From Punctularia strigosozonata HHB-11173 SS5 (lineage: Eukaryota; Basidiomycota; Agaricomycetes; Corticiales; Punctulariaceae), in the NCBI RefSeq assembly GCF_000264995.1, contig NW_006767441.1, positions 1,066,370 through 1,130,369 of the forward strand: 64,000 bases of DNA, in the 5' to 3' direction. Made by a program: the position numbers and the translations under genes. This document shows, one piece after another, positions 21,607 to 34,985 of this stretch. Position 1 is the first letter of the stretch, and each line of letters begins with the position of its first letter. A model generated the notes under the pieces. The model ran no database searches, was not told where the DNA came from, and saw only the letters and a list, made by a program, of their open reading frames with translations.

Positions 21607-24600
21607 ATGGCGTCCCGGTGCGCACTGCGCCGCCTAGTCGCCGCCGCCGCCCTCGCCTTCCTCTCATTCGCCCCCACCCTCACGACCGCATCGCCCTACA
21701 ACGAACTCCTGGTGGACTTCAACCTCAACACGAACAAGGACGCGACCAGCGTGCTCGACTACTCGACCGACCGTCGGAGCAACTACACCAAGTCGCCCGA
21801 CAACTGGCGCTCGATCCCGTTCTACACCATCCTCCCGGACAAGTTCGCTGATGGCGACCCGTCGAACAATGACTATTTTGGGACCATGTACGAGGCCGAC
21901 TGGCGCGAGACCCAGCTTCGATACGGTGGCGATCTCAAGGGGTTGGAAAACAAACTGGACTACCTCGCTGGCATGGGCGTCAAGGGTATCTTCATGTCCG
22001 GAACGGTGTTCCTCAACATGCCCTGGCAGGCGGACAGTAAGTGATGGACTGTTCGCTAGCACGGTCTGCCCGTCTGACGGAGCGCGACAGGCTACTCTCC
22101 TCTCGATTTCACGGTCCTCGATCCTCATTATGGCACCATCGCCGAATGGCAGGCAACGATCGACGCGATCCACGCCCGTGGGATGTACTTCATGGCGGAT
22201 TTCACAGTTGGTACCATGGGTGATCTTATTTCGTTCAAGGGGTGAGCACCCTTTTTTTAATGCTGATGACGCGGCATGTATGATTGACCTGAAACATCGC
22301 AAGATCCGAGAACACGTCAACCCAGTTTGACATCAACGAGCATGAACAAGTCTGGAAAAAGCCGAGCTTCGCACCCTGGAACTTCACGGAGTACAAGGAC
22401 TTTAATGTATGACTATATGCGCGCTTCTCAATAACATTAATCTCACACTTCCCCTCCCCGCAGATCAGCAACGTGCGAAACACGTCCTGTGTATTACCGA
22501 AGCTTTGGCTTGACGACGCGACTCTCGTTGACCCCGGCGCTACGAATGGCTGTCTCGAATCCGAGTTCGATGCCTACGGTGACATGGAGGCTTTCGGTGT
22601 CCATCCCGACTGGCAGCGTCAGCTCTCCAAGTTCGCCTCCGTGCAGGACCGTCTTCGTGAATGGAAACCGGAGGTGATGGCGAAGCTCCAGGTGTTCGCC
22701 TGCCTCGCCATCAGCGCGCTCGACCTCGACGCCATCCGTGTCGACAAGTCGACGCAGATGACCGTCGATGGCCTTGCCGACTGGGGCGCCAGCACCCGCA
22801 AGTGCGCGGCCGATCTCGGAAAGAAGAACTTCCTTATCACCGGTGAGGTGACGGGTGGTGATACCTTCGGTGCGCTCTACCTCGGTCGTGGGCGCACACC
22901 GACGCAGCGCCCCGATTTCTCGACGGCGGCCAACCTCACCGGTTCCGAGGACCAGTATTTCCTTCGCGACTCAGGCTTGAACGGGCTCGACGGGTTTGCG
23001 TTCCATTACTCCACCTACCGCTCCCTGACCCGGTTCCTGGGCATGGACGGCAACCTTCAGGTCGCCTTCGACGTCGACTCCAACTTCGTCACTTCATGGA
23101 AGGAGATGTTCGTGAACGACGATTTCGTCAACCCCAACACCAACGAAATCGACCCGAAACACATGTTCGGCACCAGCAACTTTGATATTTTCCGCTGGCC
23201 CAGCGTCGAGAACGGCACGCAGAAGAACGTCATGGCCTCGTTCATCACGACACTGCTCATGCCCGGTATCCCCCTCCTCTACTATGGCGAAGAACAAAAC
23301 TTCTACATCTTCGACACCGGAGCGTCCAACTACCTCTACGGCCGGCAGGCGATGATGGGCAACACCGCGTGGCAGCGCCACGGATGCTACGCGCTCGGTT
23401 CGGACCAGTACTACAACCTGAACCTGCGCGGCGCCGTGCTCGGCTGCCGCGACGACTGGAACTCGCTCGACCACTTTGACCCGACCTCCTCCACGCGGCG
23501 CATGATGGCGCGCATGCTGCAGATTCGCGAGCAGTACGCGGTCGTCCAGGACGGTTTTGGCGTTGATCAGTACGGCAACTGGACATACGAGATCGTGCGC
23601 CCGGGCTCCAATGGTACCGCGACCGAGATGGGCCTGTGGTCTGCCGCGCGTTCGGCGATCGACACCCAGAACCTGGGCAACAGCTCCGACAAAGTCTGGC
23701 TGTTGTACACGAACGAGAACGACACGCGCTCGTACACGTTCGATTGCGACACCGAAAAGACGCACACGCCATTCCAGTCGGGGACCACCGTCCAGAACCT
23801 GTTCGCACCGTACGAGACGTACACGCTCGTCGACTCGACCACTTCGTACTTTAACGACGGGAAGCAGCCCATGTTCGGATGTATTCAGAGCCTTACCATG
23901 GAGCCGTTTGGGTTCAAGGCACTTGTCCCCGTCGCCGAGTGGGTCGCGCCCCTGCCCGCGCTTACCAAGTTCACGCCTGGCCACGACGCGCGTCTGCCCT
24001 CGAACGGCACCAACTCTGTCGACATCTCGTTCGAGTTCAACACGGTGATGAGCTGCGACAGTGTCACTGCGGCGCTCTCGCTCAACATGTCGTCCTCCGG
24101 CCACGGCAACACGCCGACGTTCTCGAAGACGGCCGTCAAGTGCGGCGCCGTCACCAACCCGGACCCGTCCCCCATCGCCGGCGGCGACACCTCGCAGTGG
24201 TCCTGGGCGGTCACGCTCCAGAACGTGCCCGACGGCATCCTCACGCTCACCCTCGACAACCCCAAGTCGAGCGGCGGCGTCGCGACGGGCTCAGTCGACA
24301 CGCTCATGCTCCGCATCGGCGCGGCGAACAACGTCATGGTGTTCCCCAACAGCGACTACAACAACACCGCGTTCACGTACTCGAACGGGCAGTACTTTTT
24401 CGAGCATACCGCGTACGGCGCGGACATGTTCCGTTACTCGTGGAACTTCGGCATGAACTGGACGGATTGGGCTTCATGGGAGGACACTACGACCATCGAC
24501 AAGGAGGTGTTCTCGTCGTCGAGTAACTTCTGGGACGGCGACCACATCATGGTGCAATGTGAGTGTCTTGTGTGTATTCGAAGGGTGTATGCTTATACAT

Positions 24601-27600
24601 TTATTGGCAGACTGGAGTCAGGCCGCCGCGTCCGTCGCGCACGTTGTCCACGCTGACTACAAGTACAAGTACCAGCGTCGCGTCCCGCAGTTCCTCGCCC
24701 GCGGTCCGTACAACAGCTGGGGCTTCGATAAGGGTATCTCTGCTCAGATGACCCACGCTGGCGATGGCCGCTGGGAGCTCGAGATCATGGCGTCCTGGCC
24801 GACATACGTCCAACTGAACGTCTGGGGCTACGACGAATACTACTACGGTGACACTGATGGCGATGGCGTCATGGACCGACTTCCTCCCAACACCGCCGCT
24901 CCCAACTACCTCAACATGTCTGCGCCCCCGCTCCCCCATTTGGCCTGGAACCTGGTGATCAACGACCGGGACCTCAGCTGGTCGCTCGAGCCCCGCGGAC
25001 AGTCTTATATCGGCGCAATCATCTATGGTCTCCTCGTCTCCATCCCGCTGATCACCGGTACACTCGCCGTCCTCATCTTCATGTGGTCGTTCTACGGCAT
25101 CAAGTACAACAAGTACGGCTTGAAGCCCGCGAAGGACCACAAGAACTACTTCCCCATTCTCGGATCGCTCGGGAACAAGTCTGCATCGGACTTCAAGGAC
25201 GGTACCGTGTCGGAAAAGAAGTCGATGTTCTCGCACCACAAGCACCACGGCGAGATCATCGGCTGGCCCGAGGACAAGAACAAGCGGCGCAAGGTCCTGA
25301 TCGCGACGCTTGAGTACGAGATCATCGACTGGAAGCTCAAGGTCAAGATCGGTGGTCTCGGTGTGATGTCGAGTTTGATGGGCAAGGCGATGACCGACGT
25401 TGACCTCATCTGGGTCGTGCCTAAGGTCAAGGACATTGAGTATCCCCAGGGTGATCCTGCGGATCCCATCGAGGTCATCATCTTCGGCGAGCCGTACCTG
25501 ATCGAGGTTGAGACGCACACGCTTGACAACATCACCTACGTGATCCTCGACAGCCCCGTCTTCCGTGCCCAGACCAAGGCCGACCCCTACCCGGCGCGCA
25601 TGGACGACCTCAGCTCCGCCATCTTCTACTCGACGTGGAACCAGGCCATTGCGAACACCATCCGGCGCTACCCCGACATCGACATCTACCACATCAACGA
25701 CTACCACGGCGCCCTCGCTCCGATCTATCTCCTGCCCAAGGTCATGCCCGTCTGCTTGTCGCTCCACAACGCCGAGTTCCAAGGTCTCTGGCCGCTCCGC
25801 ACGAAGGAGGAGATGAAGGAGGTCTGCTCGGCGTTCAACATCAGCAAGGAGCACTGCACGAAATACGTCCAGTTTGGTAACACGTTCAACTTGCTCCACG
25901 CCGCGGCGTCCTTCATCAGTGTGCACCAAAAGAGCGTCGGTGTCGCCGGTGTGTCCGACAAGTACGGCAAGCGCTCTTGGGCCCGGTACCCGGCTTTATG
26001 GACCCTCAAGCACGTCGACTCGCTACCAAACCCGGATCCCGCCGATATCGCCGCATTGGACGAGGCCCCGATCGACGTCAAGCACATGAACATTGACCAG
26101 GTTGCTGAGGCAGAACGGCCAGAGCACAAGCGACAGGCGCAGGAATGGGCTGGCATCAAGCAGGATCCCAACGCGGATCTCTTCGTGTTTGTCGGTCGTT
26201 GGTCCAAGCAGAAGGGTGTTGATCTTATCGCCGATATCATGCCGAGTTTGTGAGTATACCAAACCACTGACTTATCTGCATGCATGCTAACCTGGCGCCA
26301 CAGGCTCGAGAAAAAGCCTTCCATTCAGCTCATCACCGTTGGACCTGTCATCGATCTCTACGGACGATTCGCAGCGGAGAAGCTGGCCCGGCTCATGGAG
26401 ATGTACCCCGATCGCGTGTTCTCCAAGCCCGAGTTTACTGCTCTTCCTCCTTACCTGTTCAGTGGTGCAGACTTCGCGCTCATCCCGTCACGTGACGAGC
26501 CTTTTGGTCTCGTAGCTGTCGAATTCGGTCGTAAGGGTGCACTCGGTGTCGGCAGTCGTCTCGGTGGTCTCGGTTTGATGCCTGGCTGGGTTAGTCTTCC
26601 TCGCCATCTGGCCGTTGGACCATGTCGCTGATACCCCCGTCCTGCAGTGGTTCCCGGTCGAGTCGAGTTCTACAGGACACATGTTGTCGCAATTGGGCAA
26701 GACGATCAAGATGGCATTGAAGTCTACGGAAGAGGAGCGAGCCCTTCTTCGTGCACGATCTGCGGTCCAACGATTCCCCGTCATCGAGTGGAGGCAACGG
26801 ACAGAGGACTTCCACAAGCGCAGTATCACGATTTCTCGTGAGATGGCCGGGGCTAACGCCTGGCGCCCGTCGGACGGCGGCGAACGCGGCCACGCAGCGA
26901 TCAGCGATCACGACGACTGGAACCCGGAACAGCAGCCGTACCCGACTCAGCCGGATTGGGACAAGTCCAGCATCATGAGCGGCAGCCCGCGGATGAGCGT
27001 CACACCCATGACACCTGGGTCGCCCGGTCAATGGAGCGACAACACCACTCCTGGCGAACACCATCTCGCTGCTCCGCCTCGCCTTGGTGACTACGGACGA
27101 CGCGGCTCGTTCAGTACGGACGTATCCGATCCCGAGGGCGACTACTTTAGCAACAGCCACTCCCGGCAGAGCACCGACTCGAGGCAAGATTACTCCGGAT
27201 TCTTGGATCGCGCCAACCGCGTCATCGCCAAGGAACAACGACATGCGCCGGATCCGTTCTTGGACGCGCAGCCTACTCGCCCCTTCGGTGCCCATTCGCG
27301 TGTATCCTCGGTGGAGTCGATTTCGTCTATCGTTGACGAGAAGTCCAACTCGCCGCTGAACAAGGCAGTGGCATCGGTACGTTTCTCATACCAAACATCG
27401 TCGTTCTTGCTGTTCATAGTGGTTTATAGTTCACGGACGCGGATGGTGGCGTTGCGCATGAGTTCGCACAGAAGCTTCACAATCTCTCTGCTGAGAACTC
27501 CATCAAGGACCTTTGTATTGAGAAGTTCTTGATGAAGAGCGAGGAGCAGTTCTTCCACGAGGTCAAAAAGGAGAAGCTCGCAAGCAGCGCTGCCAGCTTG

Positions 27601-29377
27601 AGGTCTAAGCGCGATTCTGTTTGGGGCACGCCGTCCATCTACGAGGGCTCGAGACCAAGCTGTGAGTGACGCCCGTAGAAACACGGACATGTTACTGAAC
27701 CTCCCATCAGCGCCTAACGCGATGTCATTCGGACCCAGCTCGAACAGTTCCTTCGACGACAGAGGCCACATAACCGGCGATATGGGGCCAGAGGTGGTTC
27801 AAATGACTAGGTTACAGCTGTTCCTGGCTCGTGAAATTGGAGGATGGCCGTTATACACCATCATTATCGCCCTAGGCCAGGTTCGTTGGGCATATTTTCA
27901 TCATTCGGATACCACTGACAGCCGTCTGCAGATGCTCAGTGCGACCAGCTTCCAGATCACCCTCTTGTCGGGTCAGAACTGGGAGACCGATCTCCAGCTC
28001 TACGTCCTTGGAGGTGTCTTCTTGGCGGCCTCTGGGGTATGGTACACGCTTTTCAGGCTCAAGCCCTCCGTCTACATCCTCTCGGCGCCATGGCTCTTCT
28101 TCGGCATCGCTTTCTTCCTCATTGGGTTACCGTCAGTTGCTGATGTCTTCGTCCCCGCACACGACGCGTTGTCAAGCGCTGCTACGTGGTCCTATGCCGT
28201 CGCATCCGCTGCCGCGTTTGCCTTCTTCGGCCTGAACTTCGGTGAGGAGGCGGGAGCTGCCACAGAGGTTTGGATGCTACGGGCTTGCCTCGTCCAGGGT
28301 TCACAGCAAATATGGGTTGCTGCTCTCTGGTACTGGGGCGACAAGTTGAACGGGTCTGTCTCTGAGGTCGCCCCGTGGTGGGTAGCCTGTGTCCTGTTCC
28401 CATTAGCCGCGATGTCGTTCCTGTTCGCGTACCTCATGCTGTTCGGCCTCCCGGAGTACTACCGCCAAACACCGCCCAAGGTACCCGGATTCTTGAAGAC
28501 CCTCTTCCGCCGCAAAATTGTCCTGTGGTTCCTGGCGTCAGAAATCCTTCGGGACTACTGGTTGTCCGGACCTTATGGTCGTAACTGGAGCTTCCTCTGG
28601 AGCGTCGATATACCGGCCTGGCAGACCCTCCTTCTCGTGATCGGGTTCTTCATCGGCGTTTGGGCTCTCATGCTCGCTATCCTCACATATTTCGCCAAAA
28701 CCCACACCTGGTTGCTCCCCGTATTTGCGGTTGGTCTCGGAGCGCCCCGGTGGTGTCAGGTATGCACGCCTCTGTTGTAATAGTTGTAAGAGTCCCTGAT
28801 CTCCTTGTAGATGTTGTGGGGCACGTCGAGCTTGGCGCTCTACATACCATGGGCACGCACAGCTGGTCCTTATCTGGGCATTTCGCTCTGGTTGTGGCTC
28901 GGCGTTCTCGATGCGGTGCAGGGTGTCGGACTGGGTATGATTTTGCTTCAGGTTTGTCGCAATGATTTCCGATGTTCGAACTGTGCGCTCACACCGTTAT
29001 TAGACGCTTTCCCGTCTGCACGTCTGCGCGACTCTCGCGTTTGCTCAGATCATCGGTTCAGTGTGTGTCATGGTTGCTCGCGCAACAGCGCCGAATCGTG
29101 TTGGTCCGGAAAGCGTGTTCCCGGATGCTGCCAAATGGGACTTCTCAGAAGGGCTCAAAGGTGCGATTCGTCTTGATTTGACTCCCCCAGACAGTGACTG
29201 ACTTCCTCGTGCAGACAGCCCAATGGCGTCAGCTGCCTTCTGGGTGGCCCTCGCATGCCAAATAATCATTGTCTTCGGCTACTTCTGGTTCTACCGCAAG
29301 GAGCAGCTCTGTAAGTTTCCTTGTCCCGGATACCCTTGCATACACTCGATTAACGCTTCCTTCCAGCACGTCCATAA
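21607..29377 (+). CDS. AGS1: Cell wall alpha-1,3-glucan synthase
   Basis: A very large plasma-membrane enzyme (about 2,350-2,400 residues) that makes alpha-1,3-glucan for the cell wall. The start at 21607 gives a signal peptide ([17 protein letters not shown]). The extracellular GH13 amylase-like part includes [43 protein letters not shown] and LLYYGEEQ. A membrane segment near 25010-25090 ([17 protein letters not shown]) leads to the intracellular GT5 glycogen-synthase-like domain. That domain has [41 protein letters not shown] and [18 protein letters not shown] Ser/Asp-rich linker (26850-27400) precedes the C-terminal multispan region (about 27800-29300). The last exon adds only SRP before the stop at 29375-29377. 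Large exons (22473-24560 and 24610-26251) are separated by short introns. The domain order is complete and the gene looks intact. Confidence 0.95.
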
Positions 29378-29665
29378 ATTGCTCCATCCGCTCCTTTGGC
29401 TATTTAGACCGGGAATCAGGACTGTATCGTATATTCGGGTATTCGCTCGCATGTTGGTTTGCCTTGCATCCATGGACATTACTCTTCGGACTGTGTACTT
29501 CTGACCTCGATCGTTTCATCGCACATTCGCTGGATCTCTATTACTACTAGATGGGGCAAGGGGCCCTTCGCATATATACACACACTCAGAGTAGATTCTA
29601 GCGTTATTAATATATACAGAACGTATCGCTGTGCGATTTCACGAAGTCAATTTCTGCTCTTTGCC

Positions 29666-30723
29666 ATGAACACCGTTCCGTCGCGTGGTACGCGTGGACC
29701 CTGGAAAAACTTGTACGGTAGACGCCTCCTCTCGTCTGGTGCCATTCCACGCCCCGCGATATCACAATTTCCACAACTCGAAGGATGGCTGGACCAGCTC
29801 AACGCTGCTCCAAAGACGTTGACTCTTCCTGATGCGTTCCATCAAGAGCACCTAGCGGACCTATATGTGACACTTCCAACGCGGGATGGAACCTATGGTC
29901 CTGCCCACCCTTCACCCAAGGCTGGGGACCAGCTGGGATATGGCCACCATCTAGTGTTCTTCCACCCCAAGAATCCACTTTCCAAGCTGCGTGCAGACGG
30001 CACGGACGCTGAACTTTGTCCGCCAGAGCCATTCGCTAGGAGAATGTGGGCAGGAGGGCAAATGCTATGGCTGAAGCCGGAATTACTGAGCGTGGGGCAG
30101 AAGGCGAAAGCGGCATCCATTCTTACCAGAGAGAACGTCAGCTTGAAGGGCAAGGAGCGGAACCCGATGGTGTTTGTGCAACAGAGAATAGAGGTGGCGA
30201 CGAGTGGACTGCCTGCCCTGGTGGAGAACAGAACTCATGTGTACCTTCCGACGTTTTCGAGAGAACGACAGGAGCGCAAACGTACGTTGCGATCGTGCGT
30301 ACATGACCTTGAAATATGACTCATGGATCATCAGCCCGTACAGTAACTGGTCTTCCTAAGCCCCAGTTCATGCTTGGACCATGGATCCCCTGCCCAACGA
30401 CATTGTTCAGGTTCTCAGCGTTGACTTTCAACGGTCACTATATACACCTTGACCGCGAGTATGCACGGAACGTTGAAGGCTACGATGAGCGATTGGTGCA
30501 TGGGCCATTGACGGCGCTGATGCTCATAGAAGCCTTCGTTCACCATTACCCCAGGGCGAATTTGCACTCGTTCGAGTATCTTGCACGCAACCCGATCGTG
30601 GTCAATCAGTCGATGTGGTTCCACGGTGCTGTTGACAAGGATCGCAAGACGGCGATTGTATGGGCGGAGACGGGCCCATATGGGGTAGTTGGCATGACGG
30701 GGGTCATCCACTTCTCTGCATGA
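29666..30723 (+). CDS. HTD2: Mitochondrial hydroxyacyl-thioester dehydratase type 2-like (hot-dog fold)
   Basis: The likely role is 3-hydroxyacyl-ACP dehydration in mitochondrial type II fatty acid synthesis, which feeds lipoate. The N-terminus (MNTVPSRGTRGPWKNLYGRRLLSSG) is basic and hydroxylated like a mitochondrial presequence. The N-terminal hot-dog half includes GYGHHLVFFHP and RRMWAGGQM. The C-terminal half has the hydratase-2-like motif LFRFSALTFNGHYIHLD, then RLVHGPLTALMLIEAF and the ending VVGMTGVIHFSA. A single intron at 30282-30334 joins RERQERK to PRTVTGLPKP. The start at ATG 29666 is the first Met of the frame after the upstream TATA-like sequence. The family also contains mesaconyl-CoA hydratase-like proteins, so the exact substrate is inferred. 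The next gene lies on the opposite strand. Confidence 0.8.
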
Positions 30724-30915
30724 CGGATTGCCGCAGAGTGTCTCAGCACACAACGCTAGGTATCCTCTTATGTGCTGAAGCGGACCGGTACGGACAGCGA
30801 GACAGCGATATACAAATTATGCAATGTGTAGTAGTACTGTGTTCTATCTCCTTGATTGTTCAAGTGTAAGTAGTCCATATGCAGTAGGAAGGATCCGTTC
30901 AAGGAGGCGAAACAG

Positions 30916-33900
30916 CTAATACTCGAACTCTTCGCTTACAAGGGCGATGGAGCCACGCATATCGCCACGCCTTATGCGGCTTGGGTTAATCTGAGAGGAT
31001 ATAGCCTTGCGTAATACAGCATTCAGGGAAGTAGGCCCGCAACCTGCAAGCGTGCTTTATCAGACCGCGAAAGAATGATCACAAGAACGTGAAGTAGCTT
31101 ACAGGCGACGACGACAGCACCGCGAGACTGCTCGACCTCATCCGATAGGATCCGTTCCAATAACGGCCGACCAGGCCGAGCGTACTCAGAAATAGCATTG
31201 ATATCTCGCATCTCCCGCGGATCGACGTCCAACCGGAACCCCTCCTCGGTCGTATGTTCTATCAACCCCGCCATCGAGCGCGTCTCCCAATTAGACATTG
31301 TAGTCGAAGGTCGCGTTGTACTGAGATGAGATTCGTCCGTGAACGCCATCGACACCGGACGTGAACCACCCCAAGGTAGACGAGGCGGAGGATAGCCTTG
31401 GTTAGCCACAAGGGTATCCGAGTCGCTCGGAGACATGACGGACGGACTCCTTGGGCTATTATATCCACTCATGTAGTCTTCTTCAATAGGTGACATCGGC
31501 TTGCTCATGTTTCCAAGCAGCTTGTCCGTCGACTGCTGCGCCCGCGCTGACCCACTGAACTCCCCGCGCTTCGACAAATCAGACCTTGAAGCCTGCGCGG
31601 AGTGCGCCTTGCGAGAGAGCGTTCGCTTATGTCTCCCAGTCTTCTGTAACTGTCGGCTCAGCCGCGCCTCTCCAGGCAGAGCAGTGTCGTCTTCGCCGTC
31701 GAAGTTGGTCAGGTCGAGGACGGTACCGGTCTGGACCATGTCGTCTTGAGAGTCGTCGTAGTTGGTGCCGGAAGGGCCGCCGGTATAGTAGCTCAGGTCA
31801 ATCTCGCTAAGATCGGACTCGGCATCACTCTCGACTGAGGATACTGAATCGCGTCTTTGGCGCTCGGCCTTCGCATATTGGGGTGTAGGTGGAGCCAGGT
31901 GATCGTTCTCGACGGAATGTAGCAGGTAGGAGGTGTCGATACGCGGCCGTGGGGACTTCGGCGGTGATGATAAGTTAGTGACGAATATGTTGATTTGCAG
32001 ACCGGGTTCAGGGATCAGATCCCTGCAGCGACGCAGGACAGTGGCACACCATTGTATGTGAGCTATCAATATATTCAGCCTATGGTCATTTGCTTACAAG
32101 GAGAAGTTTGCTCACAAAACTCGCGGACGAGCCAGACGAATCGCACGCGTCTGGTCATGAAACCTCGCTTGCCCCATCCGCCAGGACGGCCTCCTAACTC
32201 CCTTCCGTCACGGCCCGCCATGCATAGGCACAGGTATTCCAACACGGAGAGACCGAAGCTCACGCCTGAGCCACCAGAAACAATAAGCGCAGTCGAATAG
32301 TGTCCCCACCGCGCTCTGATCGACGACCCAAAAGGACCATCGACCCACATACGCATAAGCAAACCTCTCGGCGGTAACTGGTCGTCCGGAGGCTGCTTCT
32401 CCATGGGATGATGCCTAAAACCGCGGACGGTCAGGCTCATGACCTCGTCCCACAAGTCTCGCGTCCAGCCCGCTTTCGCGCGCACGAGGATGACAAGTTG
32501 TCGGCCGCTTGCGGTTGGCGCTTTCAAATCGGATACGGAGGCCACCGTAAAGGGGTGGGAAAGGAAAGAGGAGACAGAGGGTATGCATATGAGGAAGTGC
32601 TGGCCCGGTGCCCACGATAGCTGTCGTGGAGGGGTGAAGGTGAGGCGAACGGTGCGTCCGGCCAAGAGCTCAGCTTGGGCATATCCAGGAGGGGGCGAAT
32701 ACTCCGACTGAGAGGAAAGGAAGGCATCGACAGAAGATTCCGAGGGGTAATTGGGATGTGTTGGCGTGAACCTGGCGGAGACGGCAGGCGATATAGGGGA
32801 ATGCGTATCATGGATTGACCGTACGGGCTCGTTCCGTTTGTCCTGATACACAGGCGGAACCGGTGATGGTAAAGGATAAGCTGCCGATTCCTTCAACCCG
32901 CTTGCATGGACATGTGAGGCGCGCTGATATGAGGGCCGAGAGGCAGAACTAGTGCCGAGGAAACCATTATTCCAAAGCCAGAATCCAGCCCTCCATAGTC
33001 GTTCGCCGCCCCATATAGCCAAGGCTGCCCAACACCAGTACCAGATCGGAGGATGGTGAAGCGCTGCCATGACGATGGCCATGGGTACGAGGAGGACATG
33101 AAGGAACCAGAACGTCTCGTAGTGATCTCGCCGCAACGGAAGGATGGAGAGGAGGACGATGGCAGTGAACAAGCCGAACGCCTTCGTATGTGTGAATTCA
33201 CCGGTCTGAGGACAAGTCGACCAGCACTCACGATCCACGCGTAAATGAAGCGCTCGAACTGCCATGCATAGAAATACGCTCGCTTGTTCGTGTCCTTGGA
33301 GTCCGCGAATGGGGATGTCTTGTGATCGTTCCAGAGCTGTACGCTCCAAGTTGCGACGTGAAGGGCGGAGAGGAACCAGATCAGGCGGCCGCACCAGCGA
33401 TGCAGCCAAGCAAGCTTGTCAAAGTGGATTTGAATCATAAAGGGTACCGCGAAGAGAGCGAACGGTGGCGCCTTGATCGCAAAAAGGATGCATAGGGGAA
33501 GGAATGCAAACGCAATCATGCCCGTCCGACCGCCGACAGTCCACCACGCCTTCGCTATGGTGTACTGGGGAGCAAACCCAACGTAGTCGTTCGGATCATA
33601 CTTCAGCTTGCGTTTCCCCAGCTCGACAGAGCGTTTGGTCCAGTTCCATGTTGGGGTGTTCGGCTTGATGTAATCTGGACCGACGAAGGACAACAAGAAT
33701 GCCGCGGCGAAAAGGGCAGTCAGGCAGAGCAGTTGGGCATTGGAGGGCAATAGCATAGGTTGTTTCCTCAATGTCTGTCCCTTCTTCTTCACCGTCCGCC
33801 ATTTGCCCACCGTCCGCCGCCGTATGGCCCACTTCGACCAATATGCACCAAGGACTCCACCCCGTGACCCGGTCCAGTGCGCGATAGCGAATATGAGGAA

Positions 33901-34092
33901 GCCAAAGACGATGGCTATCCACAAGAGGTACGAGTAACGCCGACTCGGAACGCTGAGCATATGTATCGCAAGGTAAGCCGTGATCCATTGCAGGCCGTTC
34001 ACGAACGCGGGTGTCGTCGGGTTGGGGTCGGCGGCTCGAGCGGCGAGCGTTCTCGTTGCGGTTGCGACTACCGTCGCCGTCGGTATGGCCAT
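30916..34092 (-). CDS. Ferric/cupric reductase transmembrane component (FRE family)
   Basis: A plasma-membrane flavocytochrome moving electrons from NADPH across the membrane to extracellular Fe(III) or Cu(II). The start is Met at 34092 (MAIPTATVVATATR). Membrane segments follow. Heme-ligand regions are WLHRWCGRLIWFLSALHVATW and FWFLHVLLVPMAIVMAALHHPP. The FAD-binding part has PGQHFLICIPSVSSFLSHPFTVAS. The NADPH-binding part has VDGPFGSS and LIVSGGSGVSFGLSVLEYL. A Ser/Asp-rich insert of about 250 residues lies within the NAD-binding half (about 31950-31200). The last exon, after an intron starting near 31100, reads CGPTSLNAVLRKAIS and ends RRGDMRGSIALVSEEFEY, the family's usual C-terminus. 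It lies next to the copper chaperone gene on the same strand. Fe versus Cu preference cannot be read from sequence. Confidence 0.9.
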
Positions 34093-34589
34093 GACATGCG
34101 CAAAGAGAGTCGGGTGAGAGGCTGGTTGCAAGGAGAAATATGAGTTCACATTGACGGTAGAATGGTACAAGCCGCAAGCCTGCGAGAGGTGATCGAGGTC
34201 GCGAACGCCGAAGACTAACTCACCTGGCTCTGTCAGCTGTGTAATACTGCTCACGCTAGTTTCAACCCCTCGGATATCCACCACCGCCAACCGACAACGC
34301 TGTCGTCGCCGTCCGAGAAGGGGTTCAAGCGCGGCAATTGAGTATTTACACCCGATCAATGGCGGCCAAACGCACAGCAGCTGTCCTGGCCGCCGTCGGC
34401 CGCAGCTTCGAGACTCAAATGGGGACGTACCCCTGACTCCAAGCGGCTTCCAATACGCAGCTCAACTGAACTCGGCGTGGTATTCAACCGGGAACAATGC
34501 ATAACCTGCATACGATAACATGATACATAACAATATTCAATAATCCTCAAGGTTTTGAGCAATCGGACGCAGACTGAACTCGAGCCGCA
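34093..34589. other. Intergenic region between ATX1 and the metalloreductase gene
   Basis: Both flanking genes are on the minus strand, so this 0.5 kb contains the promoter of the reductase and the 3' end of ATX1. No specific metal-response site was identified with confidence. Confidence 0.4.
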
Positions 34590-34985
34590 TCACTCAAGGA
34601 CCTCTCCTGAGCGAACCTGATCAACGACCAGGAGACAAGTGAGTTTTGCGCACGCGAACGGGGACGCTTGATACGCACCTCCTTGCCCGTCTTCTTGATC
34701 TTCTCCAACAAGTCGTCGTACGGTATCGTGCCAGTTACGAGGACTTCTTGCTTCTCCAGGCTGACGTCGTACGACGAAATGCCTGCAACCCTCGGCGATT
34801 AGGTACCTTGAGTCTGGGAATACCGAGCCACACTCACCCTCGGTCTTCGCAAGGACCCGGTTGACTGCTCCAGAGCATCCACCGCAGGTCATCTATGCAT
34901 CGAAATGCAGTTAAGCTTCATCTCCAAGGAGCATGTGCAGTCCGAAGCGAACCTTGACGTCGAACTTGTACTTGTGCTCAGCCAT
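34590..34985 (-). CDS. ATX1: Cytosolic copper chaperone ATX1
   Basis: A 72-residue HMA-domain protein that carries Cu(I) to the Golgi P-type ATPase. Four exons join cleanly: MAEHKYKFDVK, then MTCGGCSGAVNRVLAKTEG, then ISSYDVSLEKQEVLVTGT and its continuation to KKTGKE, then VRSGEVLE and the stop at 34590. The copper-binding MTCGGC motif (the family's MxCxxC) is at residues 12-17. The Lys residues of the last helix (KIKKTGK), which face partner domains in this family, are kept. Length and architecture match yeast and human Atx1/Atox1. The gene is too fragmented to stand out as one reading frame. It lies directly upstream of the metalloreductase gene on the same strand. Confidence 0.93.

Noticed and set aside
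23094-25929. Antisense frames of 336 and 442 codons
   Set aside because: They mirror the glucan synthase exons and show Arg/Val-rich shadow composition without domains.
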